A stretch of DNA of 56,268 nucleotides from Candidatus Accumulibacter phosphatis (GTDB lineage: Bacteria > Pseudomonadota > Gammaproteobacteria > Burkholderiales > Rhodocyclaceae). A program made the position numbers and the translations under genes. The notes beneath the pieces are model-generated. The model worked only from the letters and a program-made list of their open reading frames with translations. It made no database searches and had not been told where the DNA came from. Positions 44,420 through 51,411 of the stretch are shown in pieces; positions within the stretch are counted from its first letter, which is position 1; every line of letters starts with the position of its first letter. Location: positions 5,353-61,620 of the forward strand of contig NZ_SPMY01000052.1 in the NCBI RefSeq assembly GCF_012939955.1, read 5' to 3'.

Positions 44420-45344
44420 CTCGGCGGTCGGGCAGTCTCCAGCCTTCCGACAACAAGGCGCAGTTGCTGAGCACCGTTGTGGCGCCGTTGGCGAAGCGCT
44501 CCAGAATTGCCGCGCGCTCGTCGTCGTCCATGCGGTAGTCGATGTGCTCAGCGGCGACGCCGGCCGCTTGGAAAGTCTCGACGATGTGCTTGCTGTGGGG
44601 GATGTCGGTGGCGAAGACGACCGTTTGCTTGTCCTTGGCCAGCCTGAACCAGTGGTCTCGGATGTCGCCGATCAGGCTCGGCTTATCGACTGCTTTGGCC
44701 AGATCGCTTTGGCAGAAATCCGTCTCGCCGTCGATGCCTTTCGAGCTGCGCACCCCTTTCAGGTCGGGGTCGCTCGGCGCGTAGATATCACAATCGACCA
44801 AGTGACCGTCAGCAATCAAATCGGGCACCGTTGCACCGATAACCAAGTCCTCGAACAGCGCGCCGCCGAGCTTGTCGTAGTGCTTCCCCATACCTGCAGC
44901 GAACGGCGTTGCCGTCAAGCCGATTACCGGCACCAGGTTTCTGGAAAACATGATCTGCTTGAGCTTCGCGCTTCCGGCGACGGAATGGCACTCGTCAATG
45001 ATGATCAGGCTGATGTCGTCTGGCAGGCCGCGTAGGTGCACCGTGTCGATGGACGCCACCAGAACACGGGCGTCCAGATTGCGCGTGTTGTCAGCCTGCA
45101 GGATGCCGTGGGCGATGCCCAGGCCGTGGAGGACTCCCGACGTCTGCAGAACAAGCTGCTTTCGATTGGCGACGAACACGACTTTGCGGCCCTTGGCCAG
45201 CGCCCTGCAGATGATGGCGGCGGCGGTGCGCGTCTTGCCCCCGCCTGTGGGCAGATAGGCAACCACGCGGCGATTTCCCCCAGCCAAGGAAAGGCGGGTG
45301 TTGTCGACGAGATTGGATTGGTAGGGGCGCAAGTCAATAGACAT
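44277..45344 (-). CDS. superfamily 2 DEAD/DEAH helicase, N-terminal part (frameshifted)
   Basis: A helicase core with the Q-like LRPYQSNLVDNTR, Walker A LPTGGGKTRTAAAII, DECH box IIIDECHSVAGSA, motif III GLTATPF and motif V LSNCALLSEGW. After LLSEGW the frame diverges because of one additional base (44438) and ends at 44277. The whole helicase would be about 500 residues. Start MSIDLRPYQSN at 45344 with GGGAGG upstream. Type I-restriction or RecQ-like helicases of this kind occur next to primases in satellites and phages. Confidence 0.87.
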   Translation of the reverse strand: MSIDLRPYQSNLVDNTRLSLAGGNRRVVAYLPTGGGKTRTAAAIICRALAKGRKVVFVANRKQLVLQTSGVLHGLGIAHGILQADNTRNLDARVLVASIDTVHLRGLPDDISLIIIDECHSVAGSAKLKQIMFSRNLVPVIGLTATPFAAGMGKHYDKLGGALFEDLVIGATVPDLIADGHLVDCDIYAPSDPDLKGVRSSKGIDGETDFCQSDLAKAVDKPSLIGDIRDHWFRLAKDKQTVVFATDIPHSKHIVETFQAAGVAAEHIDYRMDDDERAAILERFANGATTVLSNCALLSEGWRLPDRRGDDSGAPDALPDSLHPDGGQSAQASARQGACIAARPQRQHRASWAPV

Positions 45345-45894
45345 GGCAATCCTCCCATCCAGGCAAGGAATCGCCGGCCGTATGATCCCCGTCTGAGTCA
45401 GTAGCACCGGGCGCAGAAACAGGCTCTTGCTTGGCTAGGGGCCTTTGGGTTGCGCCCTTAAAGTCTTGGTAAGCGTCGACGGATGCGTCAAGGACATCGT
45501 GACGGACACCGTTACGCTGTCCGTCACGGAGAGCTTTACGGTCATCCTTCGGCCATCTGGCCTTTGTCGCGGCGGCGGTGCGCTCTCGGTTCTTCTTCAT
45601 CGCCGAGTACATGACCTCCATGTCTGCGTCGATCTGCGGATTAATCCACTGACCGCCAGAGACGACAAACAGGGGCTCGATTGCCGGCCGACTCTTGCGC
45701 CACTCGGCAATCGACAGACCAGTGATACGGGCGAGTAGATTGTCATCGTCCCCGGGGGGTCCGGCCACCCAATAGGCACGTTCCAGGAGCATGTAGGCGC
45801 CGAATTCGAGAGTCGACAACCTGGCTGTCTTGCGCGAGTTTTCGTCCAGCCAGACTTTGCTCCATTGCAACGGCTGCGTCGATTTAGCGGCCAT
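45334..45894 (-). CDS. DUF1376 (YdaU-type) phage replication-associated protein
   Basis: A 186-residue protein with a DUF1376 N-terminus: WLDENSRKTARLSTLEFGAY, MLLERAYWVAGPPGDDDNLL and RITGLSIAEWRKSRP. A basic middle, KKNRERTAAATKARW, and a low-complexity C-terminus follow. DUF1376 proteins lie in replication modules of lambdoid phages. It overlaps the helicase start by 11 bases and the preceding HTH gene stop by one base (TGATG), so the genes are coupled. Confidence 0.82.
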   Translation of the reverse strand: MAAKSTQPLQWSKVWLDENSRKTARLSTLEFGAYMLLERAYWVAGPPGDDDNLLARITGLSIAEWRKSRPAIEPLFVVSGGQWINPQIDADMEVMYSAMKKNRERTAAATKARWPKDDRKALRDGQRNGVRHDVLDASVDAYQDFKGATQRPLAKQEPVSAPGATDSDGDHTAGDSLPGWEDCHVY

Positions 45895-46172
45895 CAAAAT
45901 AGCCCCCTTTGACGCGCCGGTTCCGGCGCTGCAAGAAAGCCTGGAGCCGGCCATTCAGGGGTGCCGAGCGAGTACGTCGCCGCATTCCGCCTGATGCTGC
46001 CGCGAAACTCGATCGCTGAATGAATCTGCGTCAGGATGTTGTAACCCTTGCCCCGAAGGTCGTGGACTCGGGCGGCCGCCTCGGGAATTGCGTAGTCGGC
46101 CGTCATGGTGAAACTCAGGACTGGGCCCAGCTCGCGAATGATTCTGAGAACCTGCGCGCATTGCCCGGTCAC
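45894..46172 (-). CDS. winged-HTH phage protein (HTH_39-like)
   Basis: A 92-residue protein, MTGQCAQVLRIIRELGPVLS, with the second helix YAIPEAAARVHDLRGKGYNI and an S-x-x-x-N-x-A-T-Y-S-L end (SIRRNAATYSLG). This pattern is a small winged helix found in phage replication or regulatory operons. It lies at the head of the replication cluster just after alpA, and its stop overlaps the DUF1376 gene start. Confidence 0.72.
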   Translation of the reverse strand: MTGQCAQVLRIIRELGPVLSFTMTADYAIPEAAARVHDLRGKGYNILTQIHSAIEFRGSIRRNAATYSLGTPEWPAPGFLAAPEPARQRGLF

Positions 46173-46272
46173 AAGCGGCGGCGAAGTATCAGAAGAGGGG
46201 TGATTAGGGTTATGATCGCGCTTGCGTGGGGCGCTCTCGGATGCGGTTTGGTTCGGGAGCGTTTTTTTTCAT

Positions 46273-46482
46273 TTACTCGACCTCGCCGGCCAGCAGCGCC
46301 TGCAGGTCAGATACCCGCCACGCCAAACGCCCATTGATACGCACCGGGCGAATCGGTCCGTTTTCGAGGCATGCCCATTTCCTGAGCGTCTGCGGCGCAC
46401 GGTTGATTGCTCGCGCTGCGTCGGCCGTCGGCAGAACTTGAGGAAGCCCGGCACGCGCCATGAGTTGATTGATAGTGTTCAT
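46273..46482 (-). CDS. AlpA-like excisionase/regulator
   Basis: A 69-residue MerR-like helix-turn-helix protein. The HTH is LPTADAARAINRAPQTLRKW, with the beta turn PIRPVRINGRLAWRVSDLQA, as in AlpA and excisionase families. In P4-like and Gram-negative PICI elements, AlpA activates int and induction. It lies directly after a set of GGGAAAT palindromes, probably its own or a partner's operators. Confidence 0.8.
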   Translation of the reverse strand: MNTINQLMARAGLPQVLPTADAARAINRAPQTLRKWACLENGPIRPVRINGRLAWRVSDLQALLAGEVE

Positions 46483-46529
46483 TTGGCCTACACCTTCTTG
46501 TTTGTTGATGGTGTAGCCACTTCATAGAT

Positions 46530-46644
46530 GGGAAAATTTCCCAGCAAGAAAAACAAAATAGCCAGCAACCTATTGGTTTTGCTGGCTATTCATGCTCGCT
46601 GCGGAGCGGGAAATTTCGCCTCGTCGAGATTTCCCACATTTCCC
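46530..46644. promoter_or_regulatory. cluster of GGGAAATTT operator-like sites upstream of alpA
   Basis: A perfect palindrome GGGAAAATTTCCC is at 46530-46542. Related sites are GGGAAATTT at 46608-46616 and ATTTCCC at 46629-46635 and 46638-46644. Four related motifs in 115 bases between a gene end and alpA suggest a repressor or activator binding region that controls the replication module. Confidence 0.5.
46557..46590 (-). terminator. intrinsic terminator between the 257-residue ORF and alpA
   Basis: A perfect 12-bp stem, AATAGCCAGCAA with TTGCTGGCTATT, and a 10-base loop. Read on minus it is followed by a T-rich tract TTTGTTTTTC, fitting termination of transcription from the upstream gene before alpA. 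Confidence 0.7.
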
Positions 46645-46649
46645 ACGCG

Positions 46650-47423
46650 CTATATCACGGTCCGTTCTCCGTCCACCAGTCGCTCTGTATGGCATTTCTC
46701 TTGATGTAGCCTAAAGCTAGGGGCTTTTTGTGAGCGCCGAAGATTTTTTTTTTCGCGCGCTACCTCAGTTAGGTGCTTGCAAACGTCATCTTGCGTGGGG
46801 TACAGGTCTTGCTCCTTGTGGCGGGCGATATATTCGATGGCAAGGGCTCGTACACGCGCTATCCAGTCCACAGTCGCTGTAGAAGAAGTACCCTCTTCGC
46901 TCTCGTGCTGGACTTCTGCAGGTGCCGATACGGATTCAAAACCTTCGACGAACACGTCGCGCTCTGCACTGGTGCAGTCTAAATGGAGGTCCCGCTCTCC
47001 CGCCCGTTCGGCCAGCCCTTCGTCGAGACGTTCCATCGCGCGGTCGTCAAAAACGCCCTTCCATTGGCGCCGATAGACCGGCTCAAACTCGTCACGCCAT
47101 ACGAACACGCCAGCGGGCAGTTTCAGCGGGGATTGCTGGCGCCAGTCCTGGCGGGTCGTGCGGCCGCTGTTCTCCTTGGCCTTGAGATTCGTCGAGAGGT
47201 CTTGCAGACTGTCGGAAATGGCGTCCCACGCAGTCGGTGGGTATGGCGCAAAGCCATCAGGTGGTTGAATGCTATAGACAGATACCTCTAGCAGCCTCTT
47301 AAGGACATCCTCGTGTCCCAAGAATTTGCATAGCGTGTCCGGAGTAATCGTCCTTCGTGTCACGTGCGGAATAGCCCGCACCGGAATGGCTTCCCGGCCG
47401 GCAATGATGACTACTACGTTCAT
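46650..47423 (-). CDS. conserved element protein of unknown function, 3' frameshift
   Basis: About 257 residues. The start MNVVVIIAGREAIPVRAIPH and the block LPAGVFVWRDEFEPVYRR recall a conserved hypothetical found in integrative elements of many Proteobacteria. A charged middle is followed by a C-terminal HTH-like part. At ten thymines (46744-46753) the frame shifts. With nine the end becomes IFGAHKKPLALGYIKRNAIQ with a TGA at 46655-46657, matching the family's usual GYIKRNA tail. GGAG precedes the ATG at 47423. Located between alpA and higA. Confidence 0.68.
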   Translation of the reverse strand: MNVVVIIAGREAIPVRAIPHVTRRTITPDTLCKFLGHEDVLKRLLEVSVYSIQPPDGFAPYPPTAWDAISDSLQDLSTNLKAKENSGRTTRQDWRQQSPLKLPAGVFVWRDEFEPVYRRQWKGVFDDRAMERLDEGLAERAGERDLHLDCTSAERDVFVEGFESVSAPAEVQHESEEGTSSTATVDWIARVRALAIEYIARHKEQDLYPTQDDVCKHLTEVAREKKNLRRSQKAPSFRLHQEKCHTERLVDGERTVI

Positions 47424-47535
47424 AATGGCGCTCCTTCGCTGCGCTCCTTCAAATGGGGTGCCGCGCCAGCAGAATGAAGGGGTTTCTGTGTTCACCCTCG
47501 GGGATCAGCCTCGGGATAGGCGCGGCAAAACTCAG

Positions 47536-47853
47536 TCAGGCTGGGTGTTCCTCCCGGCGGGCAACTGCCAGGCGCAGACCAGCGGCGGAGAGGACCGCCA
47601 GCAGCGTTTCAAGCGTCGGGTTCCCCTTGGGAGACAGCGCGCGGTAAAGGCTTTCACGGCGCAGGCCGGCGCGTTCCGCAACTTCCTCCATGCCTTGCGC
47701 TTGGGCGACATGGCGCAAGGCGCGCAACAGGGCTTGCCGCCCGCCGGGTTCGTCGGCTTCTTCCAGCGCGGTGGCCAGGTACTCGTCGGCAAAGGCCGGG
47801 TCTTCGCGGAGCAGTTCCACCATTGCGTCATCGTGGGGGCGGGCGGCTTTCAT
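47536..47853 (-). CDS. higA: HigA-like antitoxin
   Basis: A 105-residue antitoxin of the addiction-module antidote group. The N-terminus is helical (FADEYLATALEEADEPGGRQ). The Cro/C1-type HTH is VAQAQGMEEVAERAGLRRES, followed by LYRALSPKGNPTLETLLAVL. It starts inside the toxin stop (four-base overlap), with the toxin first as is usual for higBA. It should bind the toxin and repress its own promoter. Confidence 0.85.
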   Translation of the reverse strand: MKAARPHDDAMVELLREDPAFADEYLATALEEADEPGGRQALLRALRHVAQAQGMEEVAERAGLRRESLYRALSPKGNPTLETLLAVLSAAGLRLAVARREEHPA

Positions 47854-48176
47854 TGTGCGTTTCTCCTTTGCCAGTCTTGCCAGTAGCGGACGGCGGTTGC
47901 AATGTCGGCTTGCTGCCGGCGCTTGTCACCACCGACCAGCAGCAACAGCACTCGGCGGCCGGCCCGGGCGTAATACACCCGGTAGCCGGGGCCGTGGTCT
48001 ATCTTCAGTTCCCATACCCCCTCACTCAGCGGCTTGTGGTCGCCGAAGTTGCCGGCGGCCATGCGTTGCACCCGAACGGCCACCCGTGCGCGTGCCTGCC
48101 GGTCTGCCAAACCTGCCAGCCACTCCTTGAACGGGTCGCGGTCGTCTTCCGCCTGATAGTCGAGAATGTCGAACAT
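47850..48176 (-). CDS. higB: HigB/RelE-family toxin (Gp49-like)
   Basis: A 108-residue RelE-superfamily toxin of the phage Gp49-like group. Blocks are DPFKEWLAGLADRQARARVA, GVWELKIDHGPGYRVYYARA and VLLLLVGGDKRRQQADIATA. The C-terminal arginines and lysines fit ribosome-dependent mRNA cleavage. Gene order toxin-antitoxin with ATGA overlap. It stabilises the element next to the integrase. Confidence 0.87.
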   Translation of the reverse strand: MFDILDYQAEDDRDPFKEWLAGLADRQARARVAVRVQRMAAGNFGDHKPLSEGVWELKIDHGPGYRVYYARAGRRVLLLLVGGDKRRQQADIATAVRYWQDWQRRNAQ

Positions 48177-48253
48177 GGGTTAGTAACGTAAAGGTTACAG
48201 AAGTTCTGTAGTGGGAGCAATGGACTTGCGCGGCGCGGAGTCGTAGCCGGCGG

Positions 48254-49579
48254 TTACTTCCGGCCGCCCTTCACCAAGCGCGGAGCGGTTTGCTCGTCCG
48301 TCGATTGTTCGATACCCGCTTCGTTCAGAATCCAAGTCTCAATCTTCGTGTGCCACATCCGCAGCAAGTCGAGCGGCCGAACCCGGTAATGCTTCTCGGC
48401 GGTCGCGCTCGGCTTGTGTCCCATGATTTGCGCCGATACCCCGGCGGGGCACTCTACCCATTCCGCAAGCGTGCCGAACGAGCGGCGCAGGCCGTGGATA
48501 GTGACGTTCGGCAAGCCGGCGGCGGTCAGTGCTTTGTTGTGTTGAATGCGCGGCTCCTGAAGCCTTCCCGACGCGGCGGCGGGGCTACTGAATACCCACT
48601 CATTGCGGCGGGGCAGGGCGGCCAGCAACGCGGCAACGTAGGGAGTCAGCGGAATGGTGCGGGTGCCGTCCACCTTGTCCTTGATGGTCATCGCCTTCCA
48701 CTGGAAGTCGACATCGTTCCAGGCCAAGCCGGCCACCTCTTCCCGGCGCGCGCCAGCTAGCAGCGTCGTTTGCAGATAGGCAGCAATGACGGGGTTTTGT
48801 ATCTGGCGAACGGCTGCGAACCACGCCGGCAACTGTTCGCGCTGCAGGCAGTCGTCCTTGGCGGATTTCTTCGGCAGTTCGTCGCGAGACAGGCGGGTAA
48901 GACAGGCGTCAGTGCGTGCTTGGTCGCGGTACTCGGGTCGATCGGCGCACCAGTTGAGGAAGGCGCGCAGGCGAACGAAGGCGTTGTTGGCTTGCGTCGG
49001 CCTGTGTGCGGCTTCTCCCTTCAACCATGCGCGTACGGCGTCAGCGTCGATCTTCGCCAGAGGAAGGCTTAACAGGGGAAGCAGGATTCCCGGTAGCGTC
49101 GTGTCGCCTTCGCCGGGTTTGCGGCCTCGGGTCTTGGGTCGTCCGCCAGCGTCCGAAAGGCGCTGATGGTCGAGCAGGCTACGGGCACTCCACCGCGTGG
49201 CGCGGGCGTCAAGGTAGGCTTGCCACGCTTCCATTGCCAATGCCTGTACGCGTTTCGCTTGTTCCCGCTTGGCCTCAGATGCTGCGACGCGTTCGGCCTT
49301 CTCTTGGCGCGGGTCTATGCCTTGGTCAATCAGCGTTTGTAGTCGGCGGGCTTCGTCACGGGCGGCTTGAATCGCCCACGTCTTCGGGTCGCCGATGGTC
49401 AGCCGGATGCTTGCGCCAGATTTGAGGCGGCTTTCGAGTACGTACCGTCTCGAACCACCCATTGAAGCCTTTAGCCCAAGCCCCTTTGTGTCGGTGTCCC
49501 AGAGGAACGCGGCATTTGAGCCGGCCGGACAGTTGAAGCCCGAGATTTTCCCGGCTGTGAATTTAACTCTCTCGCTCAT
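48254..49579 (-). CDS. int: tyrosine-recombinase integrase (P4/DUF4102 type)
   Basis: A 441-residue integrase. The N-terminal arm-binding DUF4102 domain contains GSNAAFLWDTDTKGLGLKAS, followed by a SAM-like core-binding domain and the catalytic domain. Catalytic residues: Arg in GARREEVAGLAWNDVDF, Lys near TIKDKVDGT, His-x-x-Arg in HGLRRSFGTLAE, His in MGHKPSATAEKHY with the nucleophile Tyr. The start MSERVKFTAG at 49579 has GGAGGG upstream; the long open frame to 49723 is not used. It faces attR, 169 bases away. Confidence 0.93.
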   Translation of the reverse strand: MSERVKFTAGKISGFNCPAGSNAAFLWDTDTKGLGLKASMGGSRRYVLESRLKSGASIRLTIGDPKTWAIQAARDEARRLQTLIDQGIDPRQEKAERVAASEAKREQAKRVQALAMEAWQAYLDARATRWSARSLLDHQRLSDAGGRPKTRGRKPGEGDTTLPGILLPLLSLPLAKIDADAVRAWLKGEAAHRPTQANNAFVRLRAFLNWCADRPEYRDQARTDACLTRLSRDELPKKSAKDDCLQREQLPAWFAAVRQIQNPVIAAYLQTTLLAGARREEVAGLAWNDVDFQWKAMTIKDKVDGTRTIPLTPYVAALLAALPRRNEWVFSSPAAASGRLQEPRIQHNKALTAAGLPNVTIHGLRRSFGTLAEWVECPAGVSAQIMGHKPSATAEKHYRVRPLDLLRMWHTKIETWILNEAGIEQSTDEQTAPRLVKGGRK

Positions 49580-49596
49580 GGTTCGCCCTCCGATGG

Positions 49597-49633
49597 TGCC
49601 TACCAGAGACGCACAGTAGGCAGACAGTAGGCA
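49597..49633. promoter_or_regulatory. paired GTAGGCA sites, right end (candidate arm sites)
   Basis: GTAGGCA at 49616-49622 and 49627-49633, spaced 11, in the same orientation as the left pair. An inverted copy, TGCCTAC, is at 49597-49603 over the int promoter. The sites could be bound by integrase for recombination and for repression of int. Confidence 0.55.
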
Positions 49634-49748
49634 AATTATAGCAATGCGCATCAACAGAAAGCAACGTCTAGTTCTGCTAAATGATTGAAAAACAGTAGTT
49701 TTAACTGTCTTTTGGAATCCCAATCAACATGAATAAATGCCATTGTTT

Positions 49749-49801
49749 GCGCATTCGTAATGCGAAGGTCGGCAGTTCGATTCCGCCCAGCGGCACCAGT
49801 A
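49749..49801 (+). repeat. attR, 53-bp direct repeat
   Basis: An exact copy of the tRNA-Thr 3' portion. The upstream bases do not complete a cloverleaf, so it is not a functional tRNA gene. It marks the right boundary of the element. Confidence 0.93.
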
Positions 49802-49813
49802 AATCAGACATTT

Positions 49814-49840
49814 AGCCCGACTTGCAAGGTCGGGCTTTTT
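49814..49840 (+). terminator. terminator after attR, probably the original tRNA-Thr terminator
   Basis: AGCCCG and CGGGCT with a T tract. It nearly duplicates the one at 38705-38731. Displaced from the tRNA gene by the insertion. Confidence 0.7.
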
Positions 49841-49841
49841 G

Positions 49842-50080
49842 TTGGGCTATCACCGGGCCAGCACTCGCCGGTTTTTCTTGGATTTGCAGCATGTCTTGCA
49901 CTTCCGATCGGCAAATCCCGCCGGTCGCCGGCTGAGCCTTCGCCCAATCCTGGGCGCTGGCCGCCAATGCCTCGGTAATGGCAACCAAGCACCGCCACCG
50001 CAAAGCGCCGCACGTCGATTTCCACGCCCGCCGCCGCTGCCTGCTCGGCCTGCTTCAGCAGAGCAGCATTAACGGCGTCG
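49842..50080 (-). pseudogene. degenerate coding remnant beside attR
   Basis: Two minus-strand frames carry protein-like pieces: DDAVNAALLKQAEQAAAAGV with EIDVRRFAV in one, and ITEALAASAQDWAKAQPATG in another. They look like parts of one gene broken by a frameshift and truncated at the att terminator. No family is recognised. This is a remnant of DNA that occupied the tRNA-Thr hotspot. Confidence 0.4.
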
Positions 50081-50589
50081 TCATGTGCGCGCCTCGTCGC
50101 GGTCGGTGTTGGTTTCTTGGCGCCGGACGATCTGGGTGAGATTGGCCTCGGCCAGAAAGCGAAGCGGGGCACCCGGCTTGTCGTCGAGATACGCCGAGTC
50201 GGTTGCGAAGCGTTTGCGTGCGTCGTCAATGAATGCGACATCTGTTCCCGGACTCAGGATGGCGTAGCGAAGTTCCTCGGCGTTGAGTCCGCGCAAGATG
50301 TCTTTGAACGCCAGGGTATGAATGAATGCGCAGCGGGCAACGTACGATCCGTACTTCGGAAGGCCCCTGAACGGCCGTGCAGCGAGTTGTTCAGCCAGCG
50401 ACGGCGTGGTTTCGACGGCAGCGATTTCGGCCTTGATGGCCGGCACGTAGATGTCCTGCTTGAGGCGGGTGACGAGTTGGAGACGGTTCGGCTCGAACCC
50501 GAGGTCGATGTGATGGGTGTGAATTGCGTAGGCGTCGGCGGAACGTGTCTGCCAAACGCGTGCAACCGTCCGGGCAAGCAGTGAGTGAA
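50081..50589 (-). pseudogene. internal fragment of a DUF499-type ATPase
   Basis: The minus-strand frame reads DFHSLLARTVARVWQTRSAD, AIAAVETTPSLAEQL, PFRGLPKYGSYVARCAFIHT, LAFKDILRGLNAEELRYAIL and YLDDKPGAPLRFLAEANLTQ. It resembles the middle of DUF499 ATPases, which accompany DNA methylases in defence islands. The fragment begins exactly after the MscS-like stop (50592) with no start or Walker motif. It is a relic of a defence-type system. Confidence 0.6.
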
Positions 50590-50591
50590 AG

Positions 50592-51401
50592 TCAGGCCTG
50601 CTTGTCGGCAAGCGCCGGGGCTGTGGCGAAGCTGACACCGTGTCGCAGCAGGGCCGCTTTGCCGCGAACGGTGAGGTCGCTGATGAAGCGAAACTGCTGG
50701 CGCGCATCGATCGGATAAGCCTTCAAGCGGTAGTGGGTGCCCCAGGGTTTCTCGTGCACGACGACCATGATCGGGTCGTCGAAATAGGGATAGGGGCTGG
50801 TCAGCGCGACGTCCTGAAGTACCGCTTTGGCCGCCGCCGCGTCGTGCGCGGGATGGAGATAGAAATCGGCAGCACACTGGAGCTGCGGGCGACCGCAGTT
50901 GGCATTGAAAATCGGATCGCTCCAGAGGCGCAGGTGGGGGATGCTGACCAGGGTATCGTCGGCGGTGACGATCTGCACCGTACGCATGCCGATATGCGTC
51001 ACCTCGCCGTAGATTCCGTTGACTTCGATCCAGTCGCCGTTGCGATAGGGCATTTCGCCAACGGCGACGATGCCGGCGATCAGGCTGCTGGCGTAGTCCT
51101 TCATCGCGAAACCGAGCGCCAGTCCGATGGTGCCGAACAGGGCCACCATGTTCTGCAGCGAAGGCTTGACGATCAGCGGCACGATCCACAGGAAAGCGAC
51201 CACCAGGATGCCGAGCCGTAGCAGCGGCACGATGGCCAGCAAGTAGAGACGGTGCTTTCCATGCATTTGCTCGGCAAGCCATGGCAGCAGTCTCTGCACG
51301 CTGACGATCAGCGTCGTCGTGAGAACAACGATCAGCAGTAATTCCAGCAGCGTACCGGTACCGAGGTCTTTGAAGAGTTGTTGCAGTGGTGGCACTTCCA
51401 T
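50592..51401 (-). CDS. MscS-like mechanosensitive channel
   Basis: A 269-residue MscS-family protein. Two or three membrane helices (LLELLLIVVLTTTLIVSVQ; LLRLGILVVAFLWIVPLIV) precede a pore-like helix, MVALFGTIGLALGFAMKDYA. The beta domain GNWIE-type strand is MPYRNGDWIEVNGIYGEVTH, with PHLRLWSDPIFNAN. It is shorter and more divergent than the channel at 15625. MEVPPLQQL at 51401 is the start; upstream residues in the same frame are not channel-like. It lies ten bases after an unknown gene on the same strand, probably co-transcribed. Confidence 0.85.
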   Translation of the reverse strand: MEVPPLQQLFKDLGTGTLLELLLIVVLTTTLIVSVQRLLPWLAEQMHGKHRLYLLAIVPLLRLGILVVAFLWIVPLIVKPSLQNMVALFGTIGLALGFAMKDYASSLIAGIVAVGEMPYRNGDWIEVNGIYGEVTHIGMRTVQIVTADDTLVSIPHLRLWSDPIFNANCGRPQLQCAADFYLHPAHDAAAAKAVLQDVALTSPYPYFDDPIMVVVHEKPWGTHYRLKAYPIDARQQFRFISDLTVRGKAALLRHGVSFATAPALADKQA

Positions 51402-51411
51402 GTTCGAGACC

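Noticed and set aside
46198..46272. Small gene between alpA and the HTH_39-like gene
   Set aside because: Only an eight-T run and short frames; no ribosome binding site.
49749..49801. Second tRNA-Thr gene
   Set aside because: Only the 3' portion is present; the D arm and acceptor 5' strand are missing, so it is attR.
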